From contig CAZUPI010000016.1 in the NCBI GenBank assembly GCA_964621755.1, forward strand, positions 1-61,723: a stretch of 61,723 nt of DNA. Reading direction: 5' to 3'. Under the pieces are notes generated by a model that was not told the origin of the DNA, ran no database searches, and saw only the letters and a program-made list of their open reading frames with translations. The DNA comes from UMGS1696 sp964621755 (GTDB lineage: Bacteria > Bacillota > Clostridia > Oscillospirales > CAG-272). This document shows positions 1-8,687 of the stretch, piece by piece. Within the stretch, counting starts at the first letter, position 1. Each line of letters begins with the position of its first letter. The translations under genes and the position numbers were made by a program.

Positions 1-93
1 AAGCTGGCAAGCGAGCATCCTTCCGAAGTTGTCGGCGAGGAAATCCGCAAGCTCTACAGCTGGAACGGCGAAGATAAATTGATCAATAACTGA
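1..93 (+). CDS. 3' end of an unidentified gene (partial)
   Basis: An open frame runs in from the window edge and stops at TGA 91-93, giving 30 visible residues ending in W-N-G-E-D-K-L-I-N-N. There is too little to assign a family. It lies on the same strand as ilvD and is separated from it by a GC-rich hairpin repeat, so it may be an upstream operon member, but this cannot be shown from 93 bases. Confidence 0.5.
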   Translation, partial: KLASEHPSEVVGEEIRKLYSWNGEDKLINN

Positions 94-94
94 G

Positions 95-157
95 TTGGGG
101 AGGCGTTAGGGGACACTTTTTGAACAAAGTGCCCCCTAAACCCCCTCAAAAACTTTT
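95..157. repeat. Dispersed GC-hairpin repeat, copy 1
   Basis: TTAGGGG-CACTTT and AAAGTG-CCCCCTAA form the inner stem. Outer GGGGAGG and CCCCCTC arms can extend it, and an AAAAACTTTTA tail follows. The same architecture recurs between genes throughout the window (for example 7671-7730 and 55212-55265). It could act as a terminator after the upstream gene, or as a REP-like element. Confidence 0.7.
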
Positions 158-207
158 ATATGGAATGGGCAGGCGCCCCTAAACTTTAATTTAATCAGAG
201 GTAAAAT

Positions 208-1863
208 ATGATTAGTGATTCCATAAAGAATGGACCGCAGAACGCGCCGCATCGGGCGCTGTATCATGCGCTGGGATTGACAAATGAGGAGATTAATCGG
301 CCGATTGTCGGGATTGTCAGCTCCTATAATGAGATTGTACCGGGGCATATGAATATTGATAAGATTGTCGAGGCGGTACGGATTGGCGTGGCTATGGCTG
401 GCGGTACGCCGGTTGTCTTCCCCGCGATTGCCGTATGCGACGGTATCGCTATGGGTCATAAGGGTATGAAATATTCGCTTGTAACCCGTGACCTGATTGC
501 GGATTCCACAGAGGCAATGGTGCTTGCGCATGGCTTCGACGCGCTTGTGATGGTCCCGAACTGCGATAAGAATGTACCGGGTCTTTTGATGGCGGCTGCC
601 AGACTCAATATTCCGACCGTATTCGTCAGCGGCGGTCCGATGCTTGCCGGCCATGTGGATGGTGCGAAGACGAGCTTTTCCTCTATTTCTGAAGCGGTTG
701 GTCAGTATAATGCCGGAAAAATTTCTCTTGAAAAGCTGCGTGAGTATGAATGTAAGACCTGTCCGACTTGTGGGTCCTGCTCCGGTATGTATACCGCCAA
801 TTCCATGAACTGCCTGACAGAGGCGATCGGCATGGGACTCCGCAGAAACGGTACCATTCCGGCAGTTTATTCCAGCAGAATAGAGCTCGCAAAGCACGCC
901 GGTATGGCGGTGATGGAGCTTGTGAAAAACGATATCCGCCCGCGCGATATTATGACGCAGAACGCCTTCTACAACGCTCTGACTGTCGATATGGCGCTCG
1001 GATGTTCCACAAACAGCATGCTGCACCTGCCCGCAATCGCGCATGAATGCGGAATCGAAATTAACCTCGATATCGCAAACAGCATCAGCGAAAAAACGCC
1101 TAACCTGTGCCATCTCGCACCTGCGGGACGTACCTACGTGGAGGAGCTTGATGAGGCGGGCGGCGTTTACGCTGTAATGAACGAGCTTTCCAAGAAGGGA
1201 CTGCTGCATACAGAATGCCTTACAGTCACCGGAAAGACGGTCGGGGAAAACATCAAGAACGTAGTCAACCTCAATCCCAACGTTATCCGTCCGATTGAGA
1301 ATCCGTACAGCGAGACTGGCGGAATTGCGGTTCTGCGCGGCAACCTCGCGCCTGAGGGCAGTGTTGTTAAGCGTTCCGCTGTCGCTCCGGAAATGCTGGT
1401 GCACGAAGGTCCGGCAAGAGTGTTCGAGTGCGAAGAAGACGCGCAGGCTGCCATCAACGCGGGCAAGATTCGTCCGGGCGATGTGGTTGTTATCCGGTAT
1501 GAAGGCCCGAAGGGCGGACCGGGTATGCGTGAAATGCTCAATCCGACCTCCGCTATCATGGGAATGGGACTCGGCAACAGCGTTGCGCTGATTACGGACG
1601 GTCGTTTCAGCGGCGCGACAAGAGGAGCCTGCATAGGGCACGTATCTCCTGAGGCTGCCAGCGGCGGCGTTATTGGCGTTGTCAAGGAAGGCGATATCAT
1701 CAGCATCAACATTCCCGAGCATAAGCTGGAGCTTAAGGTAGACCAAGAGGAGCTGGATGCGCGCATGAAGGACTTTGTCCCGAAGAAAAAGGAACTGTCA
1801 GGCTATCTGAAGCGGTATGCTTCTCTCGTTTCAAGCGGTGCGACAGGTGCAATTTTGAACTGA
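208..1863 (+). CDS. ilvD: Dihydroxy-acid dehydratase
   Basis: 551 residues, full length for the family. The enzyme dehydrates 2,3-dihydroxy-isovalerate and -methylvalerate to the 2-keto acids in valine and isoleucine synthesis (family knowledge), using an Fe-S cluster in the cytoplasm. Visible signatures are the C-D-K-N-V-P-G motif at about residues 119-125, the C-P-T-C-G-S-C-S-G-M-Y-T-A-N stretch at about 185-198, and a glycine-rich S-G-A-T-R-G-A-C-I-G-H-V-S-P-E-A motif near residue 470. The start is supported by an AGAGG ribosome site about 6 bases upstream. The DUF815 gene begins 21 bases after the stop, so the two are probably co-transcribed. No other ilv or leu gene is visible. Confidence 0.97.
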   Translation: MISDSIKNGPQNAPHRALYHALGLTNEEINRPIVGIVSSYNEIVPGHMNIDKIVEAVRIGVAMAGGTPVVFPAIAVCDGIAMGHKGMKYSLVTRDLIADSTEAMVLAHGFDALVMVPNCDKNVPGLLMAAARLNIPTVFVSGGPMLAGHVDGAKTSFSSISEAVGQYNAGKISLEKLREYECKTCPTCGSCSGMYTANSMNCLTEAIGMGLRRNGTIPAVYSSRIELAKHAGMAVMELVKNDIRPRDIMTQNAFYNALTVDMALGCSTNSMLHLPAIAHECGIEINLDIANSISEKTPNLCHLAPAGRTYVEELDEAGGVYAVMNELSKKGLLHTECLTVTGKTVGENIKNVVNLNPNVIRPIENPYSETGGIAVLRGNLAPEGSVVKRSAVAPEMLVHEGPARVFECEEDAQAAINAGKIRPGDVVVIRYEGPKGGPGMREMLNPTSAIMGMGLGNSVALITDGRFSGATRGACIGHVSPEAASGGVIGVVKEGDIISINIPEHKLELKVDQEELDARMKDFVPKKKELSGYLKRYASLVSSGATGAILN

Positions 1864-1884
1864 TGTTAGGAAAGTCTTTACTAT

Positions 1885-3102
1885 ATGAATGATACTTTAT
1901 ACAATTTATCTGTGCGTTTGCACTCGCTTTCCGTGTTCCATGCGCTCCTTTGTGATCCTGTGCTGAAGTCCCTTTTGACATATTTGGACTGCATGGACAT
2001 CGCGTCTGCCAGTAGGGCTGTTTCGGCCTATGCGGATTTTGCGGCAGCCCTTTACGACTCGCACACCGTCAGTCTCAGTCGCTATGTGCAGAACATCGTG
2101 AACGATGACGAGAACGTCTTTATCCGGGACGTCGGCGCAGGAAAAAAGCCATCGCAGACTCTTGATGAGAGTTTGAGTGAAGACCTTCAAGTTCTGCAAG
2201 GGGTCGCCGACCTTACACCGGAGATTCTGCGCGACGGGCTTGCGTGGGACGGATTCCTTCCCCGCTGGGAAACAGAGAAAATAGACCTTGCCGAAAGCTA
2301 CCGGCATCGTGTGGAAAATATCGGAAAATATGGGTATGGGATGTACGCACGTTATCACATGTTCTACATTGACCAGAGAAAGCAGATTGTTCCGGTACGG
2401 AATCCTGATGGTACGCGCCTGACTGACCTTGTGGACTATGCGCGTGAGAAAAAAGTGATTCTTGACAATACGAAGGCACTTCTGGCAGGAAAGCCGGCGG
2501 CGAATATTCTGTTGACCGGCGACGCGGGAACGGGCAAATCCTCTACGATAAAGGCGGTCGTCAATGAGCTTTATACGGAGGGACTTCGGATTTTAGAGGT
2601 GCGCAAAGAGCAGCTTCATGAAATCCCTTCCATTCTGGATGAGCTTACGGCTAATCCGCTGAAATTCATTCTTTTTATTGACGATTTGTCCTTTGCCAAA
2701 GATGACGACAACTTCAGCGCACTGAAAGCAATGTTAGAGGGTTCCGTATCCGCAAAATCACAAAACGTCGTCATTTATGCGACGAGCAACCGCCGTCATC
2801 TCGTGAAGGAAAAGTTTTCCGACCGCGAAGGGGATGACGTACATTTTAACGATACCATGCAGGAGATTGTCTCTCTGTCCGAGCGGTTCGGTATTCAGCT
2901 GACCTTCCAGAGACCGGATAAGGCAACCTATCTTGACATTGTGCATCATTTGGTCGATGCGTACGGCATCCGGTATGATAAGGACAAGCTTGATGCCGCA
3001 GCGGAACGCTTTGCCCTGATGCGCAGTTCTCGCTCCGCGCGCGCGGCAAAACAGTTTGCTGACAGTCTGGTCGCGGGCTCTGCGGAAGATATTTTGGCGT
3101 GA
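1885..3102 (+). CDS. DUF815-family AAA+ ATPase
   Basis: 405 residues. A Walker A motif (G-D-A-G-T-G-K-S-S, about 212-220) is followed by Walker B (F-I-L-F-I-D-D-L-S-F, about 261-270) and an A-T-S-N-R-R sensor-like motif. This fits the DUF815 family of uncharacterised ATP-binding proteins, which resemble DnaA/DnaC-type AAA+ folds. The first ~190 residues are family-specific with no recognisable motif. It follows ilvD closely on the same strand, but no functional link to branched-chain amino acids is known; co-location is probably incidental. Biological role unknown. Confidence 0.88.
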   Translation: MNDTLYNLSVRLHSLSVFHALLCDPVLKSLLTYLDCMDIASASRAVSAYADFAAALYDSHTVSLSRYVQNIVNDDENVFIRDVGAGKKPSQTLDESLSEDLQVLQGVADLTPEILRDGLAWDGFLPRWETEKIDLAESYRHRVENIGKYGYGMYARYHMFYIDQRKQIVPVRNPDGTRLTDLVDYAREKKVILDNTKALLAGKPAANILLTGDAGTGKSSTIKAVVNELYTEGLRILEVRKEQLHEIPSILDELTANPLKFILFIDDLSFAKDDDNFSALKAMLEGSVSAKSQNVVIYATSNRRHLVKEKFSDREGDDVHFNDTMQEIVSLSERFGIQLTFQRPDKATYLDIVHHLVDAYGIRYDKDKLDAAAERFALMRSSRSARAAKQFADSLVAGSAEDILA

Positions 3103-3221
3103 AGAGTTGGCGCTTATTGGGGATATTTTGAGATAGTGCGGAATTTTATTTTTGGAAAAACTGTTTGAACTCCTCACCTATTCTTTCGTGACAAATTTTT
3201 GCAATTGTTTATAAAAATTCC

Positions 3222-3251
3222 TTGATTTTTTTGTTCCGCATGAGTTATAAT
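3222..3251 (+). promoter_or_regulatory. Sigma-A type promoter for the 3329 lipoprotein gene
   Basis: TTGATT (3222-3227), an 18-base spacer and a perfect TATAAT (3246-3251). Expected transcription start is near 3258, exactly where a terminator-like hairpin begins. Confidence 0.75.
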
Positions 3252-3257
3252 GCAAAT

Positions 3258-3315
3258 ACAGCGTGTAGCGTGACGCGTAAATCCGGTTGCTACTACACGT
3301 TGTATTTTTATTTTT
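3258..3315 (+). promoter_or_regulatory. Terminator-like hairpin at the 5' end of the transcript
   Basis: ACAGCGTGTAG (3258-3268) pairs with CTACACGTTGT (3293-3303), one G-U pair included, and is followed directly by ATTTTTATTTTT, then the AGGGAG ribosome site. It lies between the promoter and the start codon, so it could attenuate transcription or protect the mRNA 5' end. Confidence 0.55.
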
Positions 3316-3328
3316 AGGGAGTTGACTT

Positions 3329-4204
3329 ATGAAAAAATTGGTTTTAATTGCCGCAATGGCGGTATTCATATTTGCATTTGCCGGCTGCAACGGGGACGTA
3401 ATTATTCAAATATCTCCCAGTCAGGAGGAGGAAAGCACGCGGGCAGAGGAGGTTCAAGTTCCTGTAACGGCGGACGATGTGCAGGAGGAGGCAGCGGTTT
3501 CGAAGGAAAGTGATGCGCAAATAGAAAATGTTTCTGTCTCGCAGACGGAGGAAAAGAATACCGTATCGGATAGTAAGGCGGAACAGGATTTTGTAAACTT
3601 GAATGTGGAGCTTTCACAGGGAACCTTGTATATCCGTTCGGGTAGTTCCTTTGGTTTGTCCTCCAGTAATGGCGGGTCTGCGGACTGCAAAATCAGCAAT
3701 GGCACACTTTATTTCAAAAATACCAACAGCAGAGAATTCGTGCTCACTCTGATTGAAGGAGAGAGCTATGAAGATATGCAGTTAAGTGTGAAGAACGGGC
3801 ATGTCTATGTGGAAAGTTCGTTAATGCTTCAGACTTTAAACGTGGAAGTCAAGCAAGGTGACGCGAGAGTTGATATGGTTACTGTTTCAGGAGATAGTTT
3901 TTTCAACGTCGAAGAAGGTTCTGCCTCCATATACGTGAATTTTGAAAGCACCCTGACGGCAAGCTGTCAGAATGGTCAATTAAATCTAAAAGTACCTTTT
4001 GAAAAAGTAGATTCTAACTATGAAATTAACGTATTTGAAGGAGATGTGCGTCTGGAAGGGGAGCATTATGGAGGAAAGTCCACTTCCAAAACCATAGACA
4101 ATGGCAGCGAACGTCTGGTAAAGCTGACATCCATACGAGGGGACATCTCAATGGAGTTTGGCAAAACGGAAGCGAACTGGCCGAAGGAAGAGAAGGACAA
4201 ATAA
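3329..4204 (+). CDS. Predicted lipoprotein with DUF4097-like beta-helix domain
   Basis: 291 residues. The N-terminus is a lipoprotein signal (M-K-K-L-V-L-I-A..., lipobox F-A-G-C with Cys at residue 20), so the protein should be anchored outside the membrane. An acidic, Ser/Glu-rich linker (about 30-90) follows, then repeated short strands such as L-N-V-E-V-K-Q-G-D-A and Y-E-I-N-V-F-E-G-D-V, typical of the DUF4097 putative-adhesin fold. The AGGGAG ribosome site supports the start. It has its own promoter and a strong terminator, so it is probably monocistronic. Function unknown; DUF4097 proteins are often tied to envelope stress, but nothing nearby confirms this. Confidence 0.75.
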   Translation: MKKLVLIAAMAVFIFAFAGCNGDVIIQISPSQEEESTRAEEVQVPVTADDVQEEAAVSKESDAQIENVSVSQTEEKNTVSDSKAEQDFVNLNVELSQGTLYIRSGSSFGLSSSNGGSADCKISNGTLYFKNTNSREFVLTLIEGESYEDMQLSVKNGHVYVESSLMLQTLNVEVKQGDARVDMVTVSGDSFFNVEEGSASIYVNFESTLTASCQNGQLNLKVPFEKVDSNYEINVFEGDVRLEGEHYGGKSTSKTIDNGSERLVKLTSIRGDISMEFGKTEANWPKEEKDK

Positions 4205-4211
4205 AACAAAA

Positions 4212-4254
4212 GAGGGGACTGAGATTCACTATGTGAGTCTCAGTCCCCTTTTCT
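4212..4254. terminator. Bidirectional intrinsic terminator
   Basis: GGGGACTGAGATTCAC (4214-4229) pairs with GTGAGTCTCAGTCCCC (4233-4248) with one mismatch, flanked by an A-rich left side and TTTTCT on the right. It sits between the convergent lipoprotein gene and queA. Confidence 0.85.
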
Positions 4255-4271
4255 CATTGCCCATTCATTTG

Positions 4272-4333
4272 GTGAAAAGTTTTTGCGGAGGGCGGGGGAG
4301 TGCTTTTTTTCAAAAAGTATTTCCCCCTCGAAC
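4272..4333. repeat. Dispersed GC-hairpin repeat, copy 2
   Basis: GGGGGAGTGCTTTTT and AAAAAGTATTTCCCCC (about 4294-4327) form the stem. The AAAAGTTTTTG flank on the left shows this copy is inverted relative to copies 1 and 3. It lies just downstream of queA on its strand. Confidence 0.65.
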
Positions 4334-4343
4334 TTATGGGAAA

Positions 4344-5447
4344 TTACAGAATCAACATCGCATCGCCAAAGGAGAAGAAACGGTATTTTTCCTGGACGGC
4401 CGTTTTGTAAGCGTTCATAATCATTTCGCGGCTTGACAGTGCAGATACAAGCATGAGAAGTGTGCTTTCCGGCAGGTGGAAGTTTGTAATAAGGGCGTCA
4501 ACAATTTTGAATTTGTACCCGGGATAGATGAAAATCCCTGTATCTGTGTCGACTGGATGAAGGATGCCATCTTCATCTGCTGCTGACTCAAGTACGCGGC
4601 ACGACGTCGTTCCGACTGCGATGACTCGTCCGCCTGCCGCGCGGCGTTCGTTTATCAGCTTAGCTGATTCCTCTGTCACACGGATGTACTCGGTGTGCAT
4701 TTCGTGGTCGGCGATTTTATCCTCCTTCACCGGTCGGAAAGTGCCAAGACTCACATGTAGCAGCACCGGAGCAATTGCACAACCCTTTTGGCGGATTCTG
4801 TCGAGAAGCTCTGGCGTGAAATGCAGCCCAGCGGTTGGCGCCGCAGCGGAACCTTGATAACGGGAGTATACGGTCTGATATCGCTCCGGGTTGTCGAGCT
4901 TGTGCGTGATATATGGAGGCAGCGGCATCGTGCCGAGCAGGTCAAGGGCAGAGAAAATGCTGTCGGTATCCTTTTTTACCGTGAACTTGACAAGTCTGCA
5001 CCCGCCTTCAATAATCGAGAGAACCTCGCCTTCCATGACACCATCGCCAAATTCAATAACGTCCCCCGGTTTTGCGCGCTTCCCTGGACCGGCCAGTGTT
5101 TTCCATACGTCGTTCTCGCGCTGGCGCAGAAGGAGCAACTCGACAGGCGCAACAGAATCCGTTGACACCGTATGACCGAGAGCAGCGTCATAACGGAGCT
5201 TGCGATGCCCGATGATACGTGCGGGAATTACGCGGGTGTCGTTGATGACGAGTACGTCGTTTGGATTTATATAATCGATAATATCGTGAAAAATCTTATG
5301 TTCAATTGAACCGTCCGTGCGGTTCAGTACCATCAGACGCGATGAATCGCGCGGCTCGATTGGGGTTTGCGCAATCCTTTCCTGCGGGAGGTCGTAGTAA
5401 AAATCTGACAGCCGCAGGTCGGTCGGGGGCAGATTGTTTTTTATCAT
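4344..5447 (-). CDS. queA: tRNA preQ1(34) S-adenosylmethionine ribosyltransferase-isomerase
   Basis: About 367 residues. QueA transfers and isomerises the ribosyl moiety of SAM onto preQ1 at tRNA position 34, giving epoxyqueuosine (family knowledge). Recognisable features are the N-terminal L-S-D-F-Y-Y-D-L-P-Q-E-R-I-A-Q-T-P, the R-D-S-S-R-L-M-V-L motif, A-A-P-T-A-G-L-H-F-T, and the C-terminal T-N-F-H-L-P-E-S-T-L-L-M-L. I chose the ATG at 5445-5447 because GGAGA lies six bases upstream. An in-frame TTG four codons earlier would overlap that ribosome site. No other queuosine gene is in the window. Confidence 0.95.
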   Translation of the reverse strand: MIKNNLPPTDLRLSDFYYDLPQERIAQTPIEPRDSSRLMVLNRTDGSIEHKIFHDIIDYINPNDVLVINDTRVIPARIIGHRKLRYDAALGHTVSTDSVAPVELLLLRQRENDVWKTLAGPGKRAKPGDVIEFGDGVMEGEVLSIIEGGCRLVKFTVKKDTDSIFSALDLLGTMPLPPYITHKLDNPERYQTVYSRYQGSAAAPTAGLHFTPELLDRIRQKGCAIAPVLLHVSLGTFRPVKEDKIADHEMHTEYIRVTEESAKLINERRAAGGRVIAVGTTSCRVLESAADEDGILHPVDTDTGIFIYPGYKFKIVDALITNFHLPESTLLMLVSALSSREMIMNAYKTAVQEKYRFFSFGDAMLIL

Positions 5448-5526
5448 ATTGGTCTCCAAGATTGTTTCTGTATGAAAATTTCAGTTTGAAAGAGGATATA
5501 TTTTTTAGAAATATATCAGTCTGTGA

Positions 5527-5555
5527 TTGACAAAATTCTCAGTATGTGTTATCAT
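5527..5555 (+). promoter_or_regulatory. Promoter of the lysine-riboswitch transcript
   Basis: Perfect TTGACA (5527-5532), 17-base spacer, TATCAT (5550-5555). It lies about 40 bases before the L-box aptamer and points toward dapA. Confidence 0.8.
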
Positions 5556-5596
5556 AATAGTAGATTATCGCGGTTTCATTTTATGCCGCATAAAAT

Positions 5597-5814
5597 GTGA
5601 TAGAGGAGCGTTTCCAAAGAGTAGCGTGAGATAGGGACAGTCGTCCCAGACACCCGCAGTCCGGCTGGTTGTCGGCAGAGACATCAGACAAGGTCCCATG
5701 CGAAAGGTGAGAAGCGCCGAAGAATGTGACAGGGCGGAGGTCATATTCTGGGCCGCTATCCGAAAGGAAGCGGACTGTCAAAGCAGTGTGAAAATACGCT
5801 TTGGAGGGCTATCT
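5597..5814 (+). promoter_or_regulatory. Lysine riboswitch (L-box) aptamer
   Basis: The conserved L-box blocks appear in order: GATAGAGGAGCG followed by AAGAGTAG (about 5599-5626), AAAGGTGAGAAGCGCCGAAGAA (about 5703-5724), a CTGTCA block (about 5775), and a closing GGAGGGCTATCTGTG (about 5803-5817). These match the Bacillus lysC leader layout by memory. Bound lysine would favour the downstream terminator and lower dapA-dapB expression. TCTGTGT near 5812 can pair with ACACAGA near 5860, a plausible anti-terminator. Confidence 0.93.
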
Positions 5815-5867
5815 GTGTCGGTTATGCAAACTTATGTGTCGGCATAGCTATATTATATTACACAGAC

Positions 5868-5894
5868 GGCCGGTTTTCAACCGGTTTTTATTTA
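5868..5894 (+). terminator. Riboswitch expression-platform terminator
   Basis: CCGGTT (5870-5875) and AACCGG (5879-5884) form a tight stem followed by TTTTTATTTA. It is located between the L-box aptamer and dapA. Confidence 0.8.
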
Positions 5895-5948
5895 TATCGG
5901 TGAAATTTAATAGAAACGATAACTTTTATCTAAAAAAGGAGTGCCACA

Positions 5949-6848
5949 ATGGGAAATTTCAACAAAGACATTATTTTTAAGGGAGCCGCAACTGCTCTTG
6001 TAACCCCGTTTGACGAAAGCGGCGCGGTTGACTATAAAACTTTTGCCAAGCTCATCGATTTTCAGATTGAGGGCGGTATTGACGCGCTGGTCATTTGCGG
6101 AACGACAGGAGAAGGTTCCACTCTTACTGATGAGGAACACCGTGAGTGCATCCGGTTTGCTACGGAACACATTGCAGGCCGCGTGCCAATGATTGCCGGG
6201 ACCGGTTCGAACGACACTGATTACGCGAACTCGCTCTCGAAGTACGCTTGCGAAGTCGGCGCGGACGCACTTCTTCTCGTGACGCCGTATTACAATAAGG
6301 CGACCCCCAAGGGACTTATCAAGAGCTTCCTCTCCACAGCGGAGGCAGTTGACAAACCCATCATTTTATATAATGTGCCGTCCCGAACCGGTGTGAACAT
6401 CACCATGCCCGTATATCGTGAACTGGCAAAGCATGAGAGAATCGTTGCAGTAAAGGAAGCCTCCGGCAATATGTCGCACATTGCGGAAATCGCGGCAGAA
6501 CTGTCAGACGACCTTACCATTTACAGCGGCAACGACGACCAGATTGTCCCGATTCTCTCCCTGGGCGGATTGGGGGTAATTTCTGTTCTTTCAAATGTGA
6601 TGCCGCGCGAGACGCACGAAATTTGTCAGAAATTCTTCGATGGCGATATTGCCGGCTCTCGCAAAATGCAGCTTGCATATCTTGAGCTGATTAACAACCT
6701 CTTTATTGAGGTGAATCCGGTTCCCGTGAAGACTGCGTGCGGCATGATTGGACTGTGTAACGACCTTATGCGTCTTCCGCTCTGCGAGATGGAAGAAGCA
6801 AACCGCGCAAAACTTGAGGCGTCCCTGAGAAAGTTCGGGCTTATCTGA
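5949..6848 (+). CDS. dapA: 4-hydroxy-tetrahydrodipicolinate synthase
   Basis: 299 residues, the normal length. DapA condenses pyruvate with aspartate semialdehyde, the first committed step to diaminopimelate and lysine. The G-T-T-G-E motif is at residues 51-55, the catalytic tyrosine at about 141 (L-Y-N-V-P-S-R-T-G), and the Schiff-base lysine at about 169 (V-A-V-K-E-A-S-G). An AAAGGAG ribosome site precedes the ATG. It is the first gene after the lysine riboswitch and is followed 37 bases later by dapB, so both should be under lysine control. Confidence 0.97.
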   Translation: MGNFNKDIIFKGAATALVTPFDESGAVDYKTFAKLIDFQIEGGIDALVICGTTGEGSTLTDEEHRECIRFATEHIAGRVPMIAGTGSNDTDYANSLSKYACEVGADALLLVTPYYNKATPKGLIKSFLSTAEAVDKPIILYNVPSRTGVNITMPVYRELAKHERIVAVKEASGNMSHIAEIAAELSDDLTIYSGNDDQIVPILSLGGLGVISVLSNVMPRETHEICQKFFDGDIAGSRKMQLAYLELINNLFIEVNPVPVKTACGMIGLCNDLMRLPLCEMEEANRAKLEASLRKFGLI

Positions 6849-6885
6849 AGTCAACTCGGACCAAAAAACAAAAGGATGATAAAAG

Positions 6886-7659
6886 ATGGAGAAGATTAAA
6901 ATTATTTTATCGGGTGCATCGGGCAGACTATGTTCTGTCGTCGCAAAGCTGACGGAGGGTCGTGACGACTGCGAAATCGTCTGCGGAGTAGATATTGCGG
7001 AGTCGTCCGCCCGGTATCCGATTTACGATTCCTTTGACAAAATCACTGAAAAGGCGGATGTAGTGATCGACTGTTCGCACCACACCGTCGCGCCGAAGCT
7101 GGCGGAATATATTGTGCGCACGCATACGCCTGCAGTTGTCTGCACGACAGGTCATACCGACGACGAGGAACGCGTCATCATGGAGGCAGCGGAGAAGGTT
7201 GCAATCATCAAGTCGCGGAACATGTCGCTGGGGATCAATTTGCTTTCGGAGCTGGTAAAGCGCGCAGCGGCGGTTCTGGGCAGTGATTTTGATGTTGAAA
7301 TTGTGGAAGCGCACCACAGAAACAAACTCGATGCGCCGAGCGGTACTGCGCTCATGCTTGCAGATGCTGCGCGGGAAGCGAGAGATGCTGTGGGGATAGA
7401 CAGTGAGTACACTTACGAACGTCATTCGAAGAGGCAGAAACGCGAGTCCTCCGAAATCGGCATCTCGAGCGTGCGCGGCGGAACGATTGTAGGCGAGCAT
7501 TCCGTGATTTTTGCTGGTAACGATGAGGTGATAACCCTGTCGCACAGCGCGGGAAGCCGTGATTTGTTTGGCGTCGGTGCTATCCGCGCGGCTCTCTTTA
7601 TCGTGGACAAGCCTGCCGGTTTCTATACCATGGCGGATGTGATTGGGGATATTGTTTAA
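6886..7659 (+). CDS. dapB: 4-hydroxy-tetrahydrodipicolinate reductase
   Basis: 257 residues. NAD(P)H-dependent reductase acting on the DapA product. The nucleotide-binding loop reads G-A-S-G-R-L-C (residues 10-16), with Cys where the third glycine is usual. The catalytic E-A-H-H-R-N-K-L-D-A-P-S-G-T-A motif is at about 141-155 (His143/144, Lys147). It is co-directional with dapA under the same riboswitch and is followed by a dispersed hairpin that probably ends the operon. Confidence 0.96.
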   Translation: MEKIKIILSGASGRLCSVVAKLTEGRDDCEIVCGVDIAESSARYPIYDSFDKITEKADVVIDCSHHTVAPKLAEYIVRTHTPAVVCTTGHTDDEERVIMEAAEKVAIIKSRNMSLGINLLSELVKRAAAVLGSDFDVEIVEAHHRNKLDAPSGTALMLADAAREARDAVGIDSEYTYERHSKRQKRESSEIGISSVRGGTIVGEHSVIFAGNDEVITLSHSAGSRDLFGVGAIRAALFIVDKPAGFYTMADVIGDIV

Positions 7660-7670
7660 ATAAAAAGAAA

Positions 7671-7730
7671 GGTGGGGAGGAGCTTTTTTTCAAAAAAGCC
7701 CTCCCCATGCTCTACTCTAAAAACTTTTAG
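7671..7730. repeat. Dispersed GC-hairpin repeat, copy 3
   Basis: GGGGAGGAGCTTTTTT (7673-7688) and AAAAAAGCCCTCCCC form the stem, followed by the family tail AAAAACTTTTAG. Positioned right after dapB, it probably terminates the dapAB transcript. Confidence 0.7.
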
Positions 7731-7787
7731 GCTATTGTGAAATGGGGATTGGTGAGAATGATAAATGGAAAGAGGGAAGGTGGAGAT

Positions 7788-8558
7788 ATGCTGATACCAG
7801 GGCTAGTTTCTGTGACTTTTCGAAAGCTGACACGTGCGGAAATCGCCGGACTTATGGTGAATTCTGGGCTTTCCGCAATTGAGTGGGGCGGGGATGTGCA
7901 TGTTCCGTCGTTTAATCAAGCTGTTCCGCGGGAGGAAGTGGAGAACGCCATACAGGAAGCGGTGTATTATTCATCCAGCAGTAAATTTTACATTGCGTCG
8001 TACGGCTCATACTCTCGATGTGAACCGCTGGAAAGGCTGTTTAATGACGCGTGTATCGCGATATCAATGGAAGCACCGAATATCCGCGTCTGGGCGGGAC
8101 AACGTGGGTCTGCCGATGCGGATGAGGAATATCGTAGAATGATAGCTGCAAATCTGGGCAGGGTGTGTGAGTATGTAAAGCCGCGCGGGATGACAGTCAG
8201 CGTGGAATTTCATGGCGGGACTCTGACCGACGATTACAAGAGTGCGGTGAGACTTGTGGAGGAAGTCGGGTACGAAAACTTCTGTCTGTACTGGCAGCCA
8301 AATCAGTTCAGAGATGAGGATTATAATATTGCGGCACTTCAAGCGGTGCTTCCGTATTTGTCAAACGTTCATGTTTTTACGTGGGAAGGACATAACAAAT
8401 ACCCGCTCGCGGATGGCGAAGTGAAATGGAGGCGGTATCTTGACATGATCCGGAATTACGGTGGAAACCACCATATGCTGCTTGAATTTGTGTGCGATGA
8501 TACGATTGAACAATTTTATCGTGATGCAGAAACTCTTCTAAAATGGATTGAGAAATAA
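7788..8558 (+). CDS. Sugar phosphate isomerase/epimerase-like TIM-barrel protein
   Basis: About 256 residues from the ATG at 7788, chosen because AGGTGGAG lies just upstream; an earlier in-frame ATG at 7737 has no ribosome site and overlaps the repeat. Features of the xylose-isomerase-like/AP-endonuclease-2 fold include A-I-E-W-G-G-D near the start, V-S-V-E-F-H-G-G-T in the middle and H-M-L-L-E-F-V near the end, where acidic and His residues would bind a divalent metal. Substrate unknown. It follows dapB but is separated by a hairpin, so membership of the lysine operon is doubtful. Confidence 0.8.
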   Translation: MLIPGLVSVTFRKLTRAEIAGLMVNSGLSAIEWGGDVHVPSFNQAVPREEVENAIQEAVYYSSSSKFYIASYGSYSRCEPLERLFNDACIAISMEAPNIRVWAGQRGSADADEEYRRMIAANLGRVCEYVKPRGMTVSVEFHGGTLTDDYKSAVRLVEEVGYENFCLYWQPNQFRDEDYNIAALQAVLPYLSNVHVFTWEGHNKYPLADGEVKWRRYLDMIRNYGGNHHMLLEFVCDDTIEQFYRDAETLLKWIEK

Positions 8559-8596
8559 AAAATGGTATTTAATAATAATATTTTTGGGAAATACTG

Positions 8597-8626
8597 TTGA
8601 CTTTTTGTGCAACTTCGTAGTATAAT
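8597..8626 (+). promoter_or_regulatory. Promoter of the CBM surface-protein gene
   Basis: TTGACT (8597-8602), 18-base spacer, perfect TATAAT (8621-8626). An AAAAAGGAGG ribosome site lies further down before the ATG at 8688. Confidence 0.8.
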
Positions 8627-8687
8627 GGAGTCAGGAATAATTTCCAATTAATTATTTTTAATTTTTATCCAAAAAGGAGGAGTAGCA

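Noticed and set aside
136..1746. 536-codon minus-strand open frame opposite ilvD
   Set aside because: Antisense shadow of a well-conserved gene; composition rich in Arg/His/Cys with no family motif and no ribosome site.
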